Source: Rhizobium leguminosarum bv. trifolii WSM1325
GTDB lineage: Bacteria; Pseudomonadota; Alphaproteobacteria; Rhizobiales; Rhizobiaceae
Reading direction: 5' to 3'
Length of the DNA: 64,000 nucleotides
Assembly (NCBI GenBank): GCA_000023185.1
Contig: CP001626.1
Location: forward strand, 1-64,000
A program made the translations under genes and the position numbers. This document shows positions 45,368 to 53,789 of the stretch, in pieces; the stretch's first letter is position 1, and every line of letters starts with the position of its first letter. Below the pieces are notes generated by a model. The model was given only the letters and a program-made list of their open reading frames with translations. It was not told the DNA's origin and searched no databases.

Positions 45368-45586
45368 TCAAATCTTGTCTAAAACCCCTAGAGCGGCCGC
45401 GGTCCTTCGTATCCTTGACGCGTCGAAATCCGTGTCGTTCTCCAGAGCTGTCACTTCGGCCACAGTCAGACCAGTGGTTTCTGCAACGTCATCCAGCGAA
45501 TAGCCGCGAGCCGCGCGAGCTTCCGCAAGCAAGCCGCCGACGGACAGAGCAACAGGGGATTTCACAATCGTCGAGACCATGTTCAT
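45368..45586 (-). CDS. Small XRE-like helix-turn-helix protein
   Basis: The 72-residue protein carries GGLLAEARAARGYSLDDVAETTGLTVAEVTALEND, a recognisable XRE/Cro-type HTH followed by a short C-terminal helix (RIRRTAAALGVLDKI). The start at 45586 has GGAG about ten bases upstream; the frame from 45625 is longer but lacks support. It is probably a DNA-binding regulator with an unknown target. It lies in the same direction as, but about 140 bp downstream of, the lipocalin/ABC operon side. Confidence 0.72.
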   Translation of the reverse strand: MNMVSTIVKSPVALSVGGLLAEARAARGYSLDDVAETTGLTVAEVTALENDTDFDASRIRRTAAALGVLDKI

Positions 45587-45724
45587 GTCGTTAAAGCTCC
45601 TTTTGGCGGTCGGAAAACATACCAAACAGTTTCATAGTTCCAACGCCACCGCCCGGTTCGGGCGATTTCCGCCGGTTCGCACAGTTCGACGGAGGAGCTG
45701 TTACCTACGTGTGAGACGTAGCAG

Positions 45725-46795
45725 CTAATAGCCGGTCATTTCAAGATATCCAACACCTGACGTGGAGCCTGTGAAGTTGATCGGCCCCTCCCAATAAGGC
45801 GTAGAGGTCGCCATCCAGGACTGCTCGTTCAGCGGTTTCGTCGTAATATCAAGTGACTTACTCGGCACGCGTATGCGCCACTCAACCGGCATCCGGCGCC
45901 CATCGACCGTTGCCTTCCGCGTCGGCTCCAGTTGGACGTCGTCTTTCGACAAAGGTGTCGTTCGTCCATCCGCCGATATCCAGTTCGCGGAGATAAACCC
46001 GTCCTTGTCATCACGAAGGCGAAAAGCCATCAGCTTGTCGCCGGAATTCAGATGCAGTGAGAACCAATCCCACCCCGTCTGATTGGACGCAAGCGGCTGC
46101 GACGACCACTCCCGATCCAGCCAGGCTTTGCCAGTGACCTTAACCGGTGCTCCGGATGTCGTGATCGTTCCCGCCACCTCATAGAAAGGCTGCGAGTAAT
46201 AGTAGCTCGCCTGCCCGTTCGCCGACTTCACGGAAAAGCCGTTTTCCCCCTGAAGAACGAGCGGGCCGTCGGCCTTGAGGTCTAAGGTGTAGCTGAAGTC
46301 CAGCCCGCCCGCAGAGACTGAAAGGTTGCCAAAGGCGTCCGAGCCGGTTCGCTCGCTACCCTCCAACCGCCAGTCGTCTATCCAAGCCCGAAATGGTCTT
46401 GCGGCAACGCCTGCCTGCCCGACGCCTCCCCGCCCCAAGCGCTCAGTGACGTACTGATGACCTTGGGTGGTGATCGCCGCGTGCCCAGCCCAGATCTGCG
46501 GATCCGCGAAACCTGCCTTGTCTCCCGGAGCCAGCGCAGAGCGAAACAGCGTCCACTGCGCTCCATATTGCCTGCCATCCTCGTCTTTGAGATTGGCAGT
46601 CACATACCACCACTCAATGCGATAATCAGGATGAGCGCCATGATCGGCGGGGAAAGAAAGAACAGAACCCCGCTCCGGGATCGCAAAACCTTGCGCATCC
46701 GATCCCAATCCGGCGAAGCCTTGCGCGAATGCCTGACCGCTCGCGCAGATCATAGCCGCCGCTATCAAGACAGATGCCGACTTTCTACCGTTCAT
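45725..46795 (-). CDS. CrtC/AttH-type lipocalin-like secreted protein
   Basis: The 356-residue exported protein has a signal peptide (MNGRKSASVLIAAAMICASGQAFA, cleavage near 24). The body has HPDYRIEWWYVTANLKDEDGRQYGAQWTLFR near 55-85, the hallmark of the AttH/hydroxyneurosporene-synthase family, and a C-terminal lipocalin-9-like half (DREWSSQPLASNQTGWDWFSLHL). It starts inside the permease gene (11-bp overlap), so it belongs to the three-gene ABC operon. In other bacteria this family sits with LolCDE/MacB-like exporters. The ligand is probably a lipid or hydrophobic molecule, by fold only. Confidence 0.85.
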   Translation of the reverse strand: MNGRKSASVLIAAAMICASGQAFAQGFAGLGSDAQGFAIPERGSVLSFPADHGAHPDYRIEWWYVTANLKDEDGRQYGAQWTLFRSALAPGDKAGFADPQIWAGHAAITTQGHQYVTERLGRGGVGQAGVAARPFRAWIDDWRLEGSERTGSDAFGNLSVSAGGLDFSYTLDLKADGPLVLQGENGFSVKSANGQASYYYSQPFYEVAGTITTSGAPVKVTGKAWLDREWSSQPLASNQTGWDWFSLHLNSGDKLMAFRLRDDKDGFISANWISADGRTTPLSKDDVQLEPTRKATVDGRRMPVEWRIRVPSKSLDITTKPLNEQSWMATSTPYWEGPINFTGSTSGVGYLEMTGY

Positions 46796-49187
46796 TGGCG
46801 AAAATCCTCAGCAGGTCCGCAGGATTGATCGAGGCCAGACGCCGAACCGGCACCAGCACCGACAGCAATGCAGCAGCAAGAGCAATTGCTCCCAGCCAAA
46901 ACCAGTCCATTGGAAACACCATCATTGGCAATCGCCAACCAAAAGCCTCCACGTTCACGATCGCAAGCAGGACCCACGCCAGGGTAAGACCGACCGGGAT
47001 CGCAGCCATAAATGTCGCCAGCCAGAGTGCAAGTGTCCGGGCAACTTCGTAGAGCGCCAGATCCCTTCGCCGTACACCCATTGCCCATACCGGCGCGAGT
47101 TGCGGAAGCCGAATACCAGACAGCGTCAGGAGACTTGAGAACATGGCAAACCCTGCCACAGCAAGGGTGAGGACGTTCAACGCGCCGGTCACCTTGAACG
47201 TCTGATCGAAGATGGCTCTCGATTGCCGCTTAAGTGAGGCCTGGTCAACGATGGCGGTATCCGGAAGGCCAAACTCCTCGACCAGCCGACGCTTGAGATC
47301 TTGGGCTTGCTGGGGAGCAACTCGGACACCGTAGCGAAGTTTCGGGACATCGCGGTAATGATCGACGAGCGTTTTGACCCCGACTATCACTTGCCCATTC
47401 GGATTTCCATAGTCCGAGTACACGCCGACCACAGTTGCGCTCCAGCCTCCAGGCATGACCAACGGTTGGCCGATCTTGGCTTTGCCGCGACGCCACATCT
47501 GTTCGTTGATCAGAGCACCCTGCCCGGCGGCGATCCTTGCCCAAACGTCGTTTTCGGAAGCGATCAACGGCCAGTGCTCCCGGTAGGTGGAATCGTCCGC
47601 AACGCCAAAGATCTGGGTCTGTTCGCCAAGCACCTCGGCGTCGACGCTCCAGATGGGCAAGACCGCTGTTGAGCGTGGTGGAAGCCAGACGCGGAGACGC
47701 GCAGCTTCCTCCTCATCCTTGGCAGTGACGTAAAGCTCGGCGGCCAGGCGTTGATCCAGCCATCCGATGAAAGTCAGCCGGAAGCTCGATACCATCGTGC
47801 CCACACCGATGTTTGCCGACAATGCCAGCAGCAGAGCCATCAAAGCCAGCGACAAGCCGGGAAGCTGTATGCGGGTGTCGGCCCAGAACCATTCCATGAG
47901 GGCGGTTCGTGCCAAATGCTGCGCTTTGGTCAGGATGACCGCAAGAAGTCCAGGTAGCACCAGAGCTGTTCCAAGAAGCAGGCAGCCAAGTGTCGCAAAA
48001 CCCGCCACCAGCCCGGACGCAGCTATCGCCAGGATAGCAGCCAAGATCAGCAGAACTCCGCCCGTTCCCGCTTGAAAGGCAAGCGATCTGGCCGACTCTC
48101 TTGCCCATGCTCGCGGCTGGGCGGCAGCTAAAATCGGCAGCCTCCAAACCCGCCACAGGCTCTGGGCAGACGAGACAGCGGTTCCTCCGAGAGCAATCGC
48201 CAGTCCAGCCAACCACCACTCCGGCCGAATGGATAGCGAGCCTGACACACTGGCACCGTAGAGGCCCCTGAGGGTCGCGGCGACACCCGGCATCAGGAGC
48301 CATGCTATGACGTAGCCGAGCATGACGCCGATCAAGCCCGATATCAGCGCCAGCATCGAAAGCTCGATCAAGAGCACCGTGATCAATGCTCGAAGCGAGA
48401 CACCAAGAGATCTAAGTGTACGAAAAGTGCCTCGACGCTGTTCGAAGGTCAGGCCCGTGGCCGAATACACGATGAAGAGCCCGACGATGAACGAAAGGAA
48501 GCCGAAAGCCGTAAGGTTGAGGTGAAAGCTGTCTGTGAGGCGAGCGACGTCTGGTTGTTCACCGGGTTCGCGGATCGTCAATCCCGCCTGATCGATTGCT
48601 TCGGTGGTGATCCTTTGATCGGCCGCGACCACCAGGCGGTCGATCTTCCCGTGCTTGTCGAGCAACCTGTCGGCGACCGATATGTCGACGAAGGCAGCGC
48701 CGTCGGGAACTTTGCCATCGATTTTGACGCTCATGTCGGTACTGCCACGGAGCCGCTCGGCAGTCGCGCTCGACACAAGCAACTGTCCACTGGCTGAAAA
48801 GAAGCCGGATAGGTCTAGACTGCTGGCGACGGTCTGGTTCCGGGTGTCCCTTGGCATCGTCAGAGGTTCGATACCAACCAATCTGATTCTTGTGCTTCCG
48901 AAGCGGTAGTTGCCCTCGATCACGGGCGAAACATTCAGACCCGCTCGACGCAGGCTGCCATAGACCTCGCTCGCTATGCCGTCACCGTCCTTGGCGACGA
49001 TCTCCCGGAGGTTGCCTTGCTCCAGAACAGAAGCCGCCCGCGCATAGCTCGCCCTCGCCTCGGCGTTGATAGCCTGAACGCCGGACCAGAGAGCCGTCGC
49101 CAGCGCAATCCCCATGACCAGCGTCAGAAGCTGGAGAGGTCTCCGACGCCAGTGTGACAGCAGCGCTGCGAATGCGACGAAGTTCAT
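46785..49187 (-). CDS. FtsX/LolC-type ABC transporter permease (duplicated)
   Basis: This 800-residue inner-membrane protein has two FtsX-like halves. An N-terminal helix (LLTLVMGIALATALWSGVQAI) precedes a large periplasmic domain, then three helices near 230-330; a second anchor near 430-450 precedes another periplasmic domain and ends in three helices. It matches the LolCDE/MacB mechanotransmission type rather than a channel importer. It overlaps the ATPase stop by 4 bp and the lipocalin start by 11 bp. Role: probably extraction or delivery of a lipid-like or lipoprotein cargo. Confidence 0.87.
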   Translation of the reverse strand: MNFVAFAALLSHWRRRPLQLLTLVMGIALATALWSGVQAINAEARASYARAASVLEQGNLREIVAKDGDGIASEVYGSLRRAGLNVSPVIEGNYRFGSTRIRLVGIEPLTMPRDTRNQTVASSLDLSGFFSASGQLLVSSATAERLRGSTDMSVKIDGKVPDGAAFVDISVADRLLDKHGKIDRLVVAADQRITTEAIDQAGLTIREPGEQPDVARLTDSFHLNLTAFGFLSFIVGLFIVYSATGLTFEQRRGTFRTLRSLGVSLRALITVLLIELSMLALISGLIGVMLGYVIAWLLMPGVAATLRGLYGASVSGSLSIRPEWWLAGLAIALGGTAVSSAQSLWRVWRLPILAAAQPRAWARESARSLAFQAGTGGVLLILAAILAIAASGLVAGFATLGCLLLGTALVLPGLLAVILTKAQHLARTALMEWFWADTRIQLPGLSLALMALLLALSANIGVGTMVSSFRLTFIGWLDQRLAAELYVTAKDEEEAARLRVWLPPRSTAVLPIWSVDAEVLGEQTQIFGVADDSTYREHWPLIASENDVWARIAAGQGALINEQMWRRGKAKIGQPLVMPGGWSATVVGVYSDYGNPNGQVIVGVKTLVDHYRDVPKLRYGVRVAPQQAQDLKRRLVEEFGLPDTAIVDQASLKRQSRAIFDQTFKVTGALNVLTLAVAGFAMFSSLLTLSGIRLPQLAPVWAMGVRRRDLALYEVARTLALWLATFMAAIPVGLTLAWVLLAIVNVEAFGWRLPMMVFPMDWFWLGAIALAAALLSVLVPVRRLASINPADLLRIFANER

Positions 49188-49843
49188 TCGGCAATCTTCC
49201 CACCGCGAAGGACCACCGTTCGGTCCAGACGCGCTGCAAGCCTCGTGGAGTGGGTGACGAGAAGCAAAGCCGATCCCACCGTCCGGGCCAGGCTGAGCAT
49301 CAGATCGAGGACGGCATCGCCTGTTTGCTCATCCAGGTTGCCCGTTGGCTCGTCCGCAAGGACGAGAGGAGGTCGAGCAGCCAAGGTTCGCCCGATTGCA
49401 ACGCGCTGCTGTTGGCCTCCGGAAAGCTGCTCGGGATATCGGGCGGTGTATTCTTCCAGCCCCAATTTCTCGATCAACTGCCTTTCCCAAGCGTGATCGT
49501 ACCGGTTTGCAAGCTTGGCGTGGAACGAGATGTTGGCTGCGACGCTCAGTGATGGGATGAGGTTAAACTGTTGAAAAACCAGGCCGACCTTCGTTCTCCG
49601 GTATCGGGCCCGTTCGCTTTCTGCAAATAGCCCCAGATCGCTGCCATCCATCACGACCGAGCCGCTGTCTGCACGGTCGAGCCCGCCTGCCAGATGCAGC
49701 AATGTGCTTTTGCCACTGCCAGACTCTCCGGTTAGAGCAACACTTTCGCCCGCAGCGACTTCCAGATCGACGCCCTTCAGGATTTCAATCGGGCTCTCCG
49801 CAGTGGAATAGGATTTTCTAACGCCTGCGAGGGTGAGGATCAT
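49184..49843 (-). CDS. LolD/MacB-type ABC transporter ATPase
   Basis: The 219-residue single-domain ATPase powers the FtsX-type permease. Walker A is GESGSGKST near residue 38, signature LSGGQQQRVAIGR near 138 and Walker B VLADEPTGNLDEQTGD near 160, with H-loop LLVTHSTRLA. The start at 49843 (MILTLAG) is a typical LolD N-terminus; the frame from 49918 adds unrelated residues. It is the first gene of an overlapping three-gene operon with permease and lipocalin. Confidence 0.92.
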   Translation of the reverse strand: MILTLAGVRKSYSTAESPIEILKGVDLEVAAGESVALTGESGSGKSTLLHLAGGLDRADSGSVVMDGSDLGLFAESERARYRRTKVGLVFQQFNLIPSLSVAANISFHAKLANRYDHAWERQLIEKLGLEEYTARYPEQLSGGQQQRVAIGRTLAARPPLVLADEPTGNLDEQTGDAVLDLMLSLARTVGSALLLVTHSTRLAARLDRTVVLRGGKIAE

Positions 49844-50194
49844 ATAGGTCTTCTCGAACACGGAGTTTGCAGAATGCAAAACCTCCGGTGACCTAAGAAC
49901 TTTCGAGATGGATCGCAAGATCCGTGCGGCGGCACAAAAACAGGAGATTGCGTGTCATTGCTTGATTACTGGCCAGTACAAGCGGTCAATTTCAGCCTGA
50001 AACGTGGACCTTGCGAGAACCAAGCTACCCGTTCAATGCAGTCTGCCTCGTAGTGCGCTGGCGTTCTTACCGCTGCACCGGCGCTGCGGTTGATCGGCGG
50101 AAATAGCGCCATATTCGAGCGGTCGTCTTTTGCCCCCCGCACATACAATAATCCGGCGCAACTCGCAGCCATCCGAGCCGGCTTCGATATGCGA
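49844..50194. other. Intergenic region, nothing recognised
   Basis: This 351-bp stretch upstream of the ABC operon shows no convincing gene. The start of the decayed region is here; the recognisable relic begins near 50195. Confidence 0.4.
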
Positions 50195-50345
50195 TCTGCC
50201 AAGTGACCCTTGCAAGCCGCGACCCTTCCCTGGTCCGCATGCTGTTCGCTGGATCTTGATCTCTGGATCGTCATGCGCGAGGACCTGCGCGAGGTGCTGG
50301 AACTGGCTCCGCCTTACGTTCGGACGGAACTAAGGGGCCCGCATC
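50195..50345 (+). pseudogene. Possible LysR-type regulator C-terminal relic
   Basis: Two short peptides in adjacent plus-strand frames resemble the end of a LysR effector domain: ASRDPSLVRMLF (about 50211-50245) and, in the next frame, LDLDLWIVMREDLREV (about 50249-50296), which resembles the common xLDxxLWLVxHxDLR motif. The frame change and in-frame stops imply decay. The match is short, so this is tentative. Confidence 0.3.
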
Positions 50346-50359
50346 AGCTTACGCTCAGT

Positions 50360-50998
50360 TCAAACTTTCACGAACAGCGGTGACGTCCAAATGCGGGATT
50401 GATCCCGCTGTCTCGCTGTCAGGAAAAGCGGGTGCTCGCGGCCGTGGCTCAATCCAAGTCCTGGAAGCGGTATCTCGCCTGAGAGATCGCGTGGAAGAGG
50501 GCGATCGGTGACACGCTCCAACAGAAGTCGAAGCTCGACACCCTGAAGATCGACCGAGATCGAGCCCTTTGCGATCAGCTCGCTTCCGCATGCCTCTAAA
50601 AACACCTCGGGAGCATGGACATGTGGCGGCGGCTGAAGCGGATCCCCGATCTTGCTGTAGCCATGGAGCTTCGCGGCTACGACGATGCGCGCGTCGCGCA
50701 GGTCGGAAAGCTTAAGTTCGATTCCGTCGACGTCGCCATGTGTTGCCGTCCTGAAGCCGAGGGTGCCGAGCCCAGTGCGCCAAACGCTTTGTTCGGGATG
50801 AGCGAAACCGATGCCGCGCACATCCAGAAGCGCTGCACCGGTGACGGCCACTTCGCCGCTCCAATAGGCCGCGCGATAGCGATCCTTTATCCGCGCGCCG
50901 CCGAAACGGATCCGCACATTGCGCTCACTCAGGCCCGCTTCGGCATGCAGATCACGTCGCCACATCATGCAGTCCCAATCGCCGCTTTGAGACACCAT
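50360..50998 (-). pseudogene. Truncated protein, C-terminal part of a larger gene
   Basis: The 212-codon frame begins abruptly (MVSQSGDWDCMMWRRDL) and has the look of the C-terminal half of a larger soluble protein: RNVRIRFGGARIKDRYRAAYWSGEVAVTGAALLDVRG and a terminal RIWTSPLFV. PHP-domain/DUF3604-like proteins end in a similar W-[ST]-S-P-[IL] motif, but I am not sure of the family. No N-terminal domain is encoded upstream; the neighbouring VOC gene begins only 19 bp away. It is either a remnant or a small free-standing gene. Confidence 0.4.
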
Positions 50999-51016
50999 CC
51001 TCGCCCGCCGGCGACG

Positions 51017-51490
51017 CTATCCCCGAACGGCCGCTTCAATCAGCGCGACGTCGATCTTCTGCATCTTCATCATCGCGTCGAAAGCTCTCTTTGCTTCAAT
51101 ACCGCCAGCTCGCATCGCATCCATCAAAACGCGCGGCGTGATCTGCCATGAAATTCCCCAACGGTCCTTGCACCACCCGCACTCGCTTTCCTGTCCACCA
51201 TTTCCAACGATGGCGTTCCAGTATCGGTCGGTTTCCTCCTGGTTTTCCGTCGAAATCTGGAATGAGAAAGCTTCATTGTGTTTGAAGGTTGGACCGCCGT
51301 TCAATCCCACGCACGAGACACCGGCAACCGTAAATTCGACAACCAAGACGTTGCCGACTTTTCCATCCGGATAATCGCCGGGTGCACGGATAATCGCTCC
51401 GACGGCGCTGTCAGGGAAGGTCTGCGCATAAAAATTGGCGGCTTCCTCGGCATCTTTGTCGAACCAAAGGCAGATCGTGTTCTTGGCCAT
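51017..51490 (-). CDS. PhnB-like VOC family protein
   Basis: This 157-residue protein starts MAKNTICLWFDKDAEEAANFYAQTFPDSAVGAI and contains EFTVAGVSCVGLNGGP, FSFQISTENQEETDRYWNAIVGNGG, CGWCKDRWGISWQITP, the full pattern of the 3-demethylubiquinone-9-methyltransferase-like/PhnB group of VOC proteins. The start at 51490 is well placed; 51505 is the alternative. The open frame continues upstream to 51961 but that part is SDR and transposase debris. Function within the VOC superfamily is unassigned. Confidence 0.87.
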   Translation of the reverse strand: MAKNTICLWFDKDAEEAANFYAQTFPDSAVGAIIRAPGDYPDGKVGNVLVVEFTVAGVSCVGLNGGPTFKHNEAFSFQISTENQEETDRYWNAIVGNGGQESECGWCKDRWGISWQITPRVLMDAMRAGGIEAKRAFDAMMKMQKIDVALIEAAVRG

Positions 51491-51587
51491 TTCAGTCCCT
51501 TTCATAATTCGGTGTGAGGATTTAGCGGTCGTCATGATTGAAAGACGGATGAGCCATCCAGCAGCCGACATCATTCCAAAAAAAGTT

Positions 51588-51775
51588 TCATGGCCCGCGC
51601 AACGGCAGCGATCGCGAAAAGAGGCCGACCATATCGCCGAGGGCTTGAGAGATGGCATCGAAGCTTCGGGCTGCTCGTTTGCGCAGCAAGGCTTTGAGTT
51701 TGGAAAAGACCATGTCGATGGGATTGAGATCGGCGAATAGGCACGCAGTTTGTCGCGGATGAGCGGGGGGCTGGC
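51588..51775 (-). pseudogene. IS630-family transposase C-terminal relic
   Basis: The minus strand encodes the end of an IS630-type DDE transposase: ADLNPIDMVFSKLKALLRKRAARSFDAISQALGDMVG. The preceding residues LRAYSP are in another frame; restoring one base in the run around 51733 (TATTCGCC-GATCTC) would rejoin the catalytic-region motif YSPDLNPI. The N-terminal two-thirds is missing. This is a frameshifted remnant with no visible terminal repeats. Confidence 0.65.
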
Positions 51776-51930
51776 GAGATAGGCAACGAGGTTTGCCAGG
51801 TTTTGCGCTTCCACCATGCGCTGTAGGATCGAACCCGAGCGGACGGTGGCAAAGAATTCCGTTTCGATCTGCTCTATCGAAATTTGGCCCAGCGGGAGCG
51901 GAGACCTCGTTGCGAGCTTGGTCTGACCCC
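51776..51930 (-). pseudogene. Short-chain dehydrogenase (SDR) C-terminal relic
   Basis: The frame from 51961 reads GQISIEQIETEFFATVRSGSILQRMVEAQNLANLVAYLASP in family-like order, matching the region before the usual ATNGAALRVDGG end of SDR oxidoreductases. At about 51776 it breaks into the IS630 relic. The catalytic N-terminal half is absent. The most economical reading is that an IS insertion cut an SDR gene and both then decayed. Confidence 0.55.
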
Positions 51931-52028
51931 CGCCAACCAGACCTATCCAGTTCGCCAGCAACGCAGCTCATACCCGTTCCGAGCCAAGGCACACTGGCCG
52001 CAATTGGGTACGACAGGAAATGACAATC

Positions 52029-52595
52029 TCAGCGCTCGAACCGATCCAGCATCTTCTTCAGTTGTGCGTTTTGCAGCCTGAGCTTCGTCGCCAGCTGATC
52101 CCGGAGCAGCCTGATTTCTCCATCCAGGCTCACTGCATCGTCAGAAATGGCGGCAACGCCTGAAGAAGGTGGAAGAACGACAGCAATGGTTTTCGTTTTC
52201 TTGTTCCGCCTGCTGCGCTTTCGCGTTGGACCGTCGCCTACTGGCAATGCCTTTGGTGAGGCGTGCGCGGCTACGTCGGCCTCATTGGATAAGCCCGGAT
52301 CAACCGCTTTCTCAAGCGTCGCGCTTTCCACATCTACCGTGTCATCAACACTATTTGCCGCCTCTTCGGCATGACGAGGCAGGTCTACCGACACCGCCTC
52401 GTGTTGTTCGTGGGTGACCGGCTTTTCGTTGGCCGCACGGTCTGCGGCTTTCGACCGGTTGTCGGCAGCCGCCGTTTCAGTCGGCTCGGCGATGGCTGAT
52501 ACGTCCGGCTTCACATCATCGGTTGAGCCGTGTTCTTGCTTCTGCTGGCGTCGCCGTGACACCAGCCCAGCAAGAAGTTTCCATGGAGACGCCAT
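52029..52595 (-). CDS. Lysine/alanine-rich protein with C-terminal coiled coil (paralogue A)
   Basis: The 188-residue low-complexity protein has an acidic/alanine-rich central part, a basic patch (RKRSRRNKKTKTI near 125) and a C-terminal coiled coil, GEIRLLRDQLATKLRLQNAQLKKMLDRFER. The last part is similar in position and heptad pattern to the end of the neighbour at 52727, so the two look like diverged paralogues. It lacks a signal. It resembles SyrB-type proteins of rhizobia only in composition. Function is unknown. Confidence 0.6.
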   Translation of the reverse strand: MASPWKLLAGLVSRRRQQKQEHGSTDDVKPDVSAIAEPTETAAADNRSKAADRAANEKPVTHEQHEAVSVDLPRHAEEAANSVDDTVDVESATLEKAVDPGLSNEADVAAHASPKALPVGDGPTRKRSRRNKKTKTIAVVLPPSSGVAAISDDAVSLDGEIRLLRDQLATKLRLQNAQLKKMLDRFER

Positions 52596-52726
52596 TTTAT
52601 TTGACCTCGAATTCTACTGCGTATGCAAACTGCGAGCAAAAACGTTGGCGACGGAACGAACCGCCGCCAAAATCTTCACTTCAATAAGCATGAGAATGCG
52701 GCCAGCGCTTGACCGTCTGCTGCCGA

Positions 52727-53389
52727 TCAACCGAGGTTGAGGCGCTTTCGCAGATCGGCATTTTCAGCGCGGAGCTTCTCCGCCAGCAGCTTGCGCAGTT
52801 TCTGGTTTTCCTCTTCGAGCTGCAGAAGATCCGAAATCTCATCAACTGCCGCCACCGACGGTGCAGCCGCTATCGACACAGCCTTCGGAGCACGTTTGAC
52901 AGGCGCACGCTTGGCACTCGTCGTCCCTTCGTCAGGCTTTGCTTTGCGTCCTCTCGTCTGCTTTCCAGCTTTGGCACCCGAAGCCGCTGCCGGTTGCAAA
53001 GAAACGGCGGCTGAGGCGGTTGCAGGCACCACCTTCTTGGCGCGAGGTTTGCGCACCTTCTTCAGTCCATCGGGCGCCGCGGCGGCCGGCGTGTCAGCAT
53101 TGGTTGTCGTATCTTTTTCGTCGGCCATTATGGTCTCCTGTAAAGCCGATGCATTTGTCTCTTGCTCGATCGGCAGTGTCAATAACGGCCCGGCCTGTTC
53201 TTCTTCGGATACAAGCATTCCGGTGCTTCTTGCCTGAGGAGCTAATGACATAAATGGCATTGCCTCGTCCTGCATATCTTGTGCAACGGACTTGAGATCC
53301 GTGTCTGCCCAGATCGAGCTCGGTTTGGAGTTGAGTTTTCGCCGACCTGATTTGTACTCGACGGCAAAGCTGCGCTGCACTTTTTTCAA
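52727..53389 (-). CDS. SyrB-like alanine/lysine-rich protein (paralogue B)
   Basis: The 220-residue protein has a distinct N-terminal module (KKVQRSFAVEYKSGRRK, SSIWADTDLKSVAQDM), a middle starting at a second Met (MADEKDTTTNAD near 88) rich in lysine and alanine (KKVRKPRAKKVVPA, KRAPVKRAPKA), and a C-terminal coiled coil LLQLEEENQKLRKLLAEKLRAENADLRKRLNL. The middle and end resemble SyrB, a rhizobial regulator of exopolysaccharide and symbiosis genes. Two genes could be fused here, since the second Met is a plausible start at about 53128 with AGGAGACCATA upstream. Function is unproven. Confidence 0.65.
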   Translation of the reverse strand: MKKVQRSFAVEYKSGRRKLNSKPSSIWADTDLKSVAQDMQDEAMPFMSLAPQARSTGMLVSEEEQAGPLLTLPIEQETNASALQETIMADEKDTTTNADTPAAAAPDGLKKVRKPRAKKVVPATASAAVSLQPAAASGAKAGKQTRGRKAKPDEGTTSAKRAPVKRAPKAVSIAAAPSVAAVDEISDLLQLEEENQKLRKLLAEKLRAENADLRKRLNLG

Positions 53390-53599
53390 TTTAAAAAAGC
53401 CTTGGGTATCTGCGGTGATGTTTCAGCGACGTTTTCAGCATCGCAACATGGCGTGCAAATAGCGACTATTACGCCGGCGGTCCATACCCTGAGCCACGGG
53501 AGCTGAGACGACAAAAGGCTCCAGTGGGCTCATATGGTGCGACCGTCGCCGCTTCCAAACGCCATCCGTGGGCTGATACTGATTCCGCGAGAGGACACA

Positions 53600-53745
53600 C
53601 GTCCAACATGCCACAGCTCGCCGATGTCCCATAACGGTTATAACATCGCCGACTATCGGGATATCGCGCCGGAGTTCGGTTCGCGTGCCAATTTACGACC
53701 GCCTGGTCGAAGAGATCAGGAACGGGGCAGTTGGTCTTTATACGC
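53600..53745 (+). pseudogene. GH13 (alpha-amylase/trehalose-synthase type) relic
   Basis: The plus strand encodes SSPMSHNGYNIADYRDIAPEFGS, the conserved first-strand motif of GH13 enzymes (GYDIADYxxIxPxFGT), then shifts one frame to IYDRLVEEIRNGA, resembling the next conserved helix. Only about 45 residues survive, with a frameshift. It is wedged between the coiled-coil protein and htpG. Confidence 0.5.
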
Positions 53746-53789
53746 ATAAGGGATCTCGGCCCAAATGGGCCAAGATCCGTAGTGAACCT

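Noticed and set aside
51017..51961. A 314-residue fused protein joining an SDR-like segment to the VOC protein
   Set aside because: The N-terminal part is SDR and IS630 debris; the VOC protein has its own start at 51490 with family-typical N-terminus.
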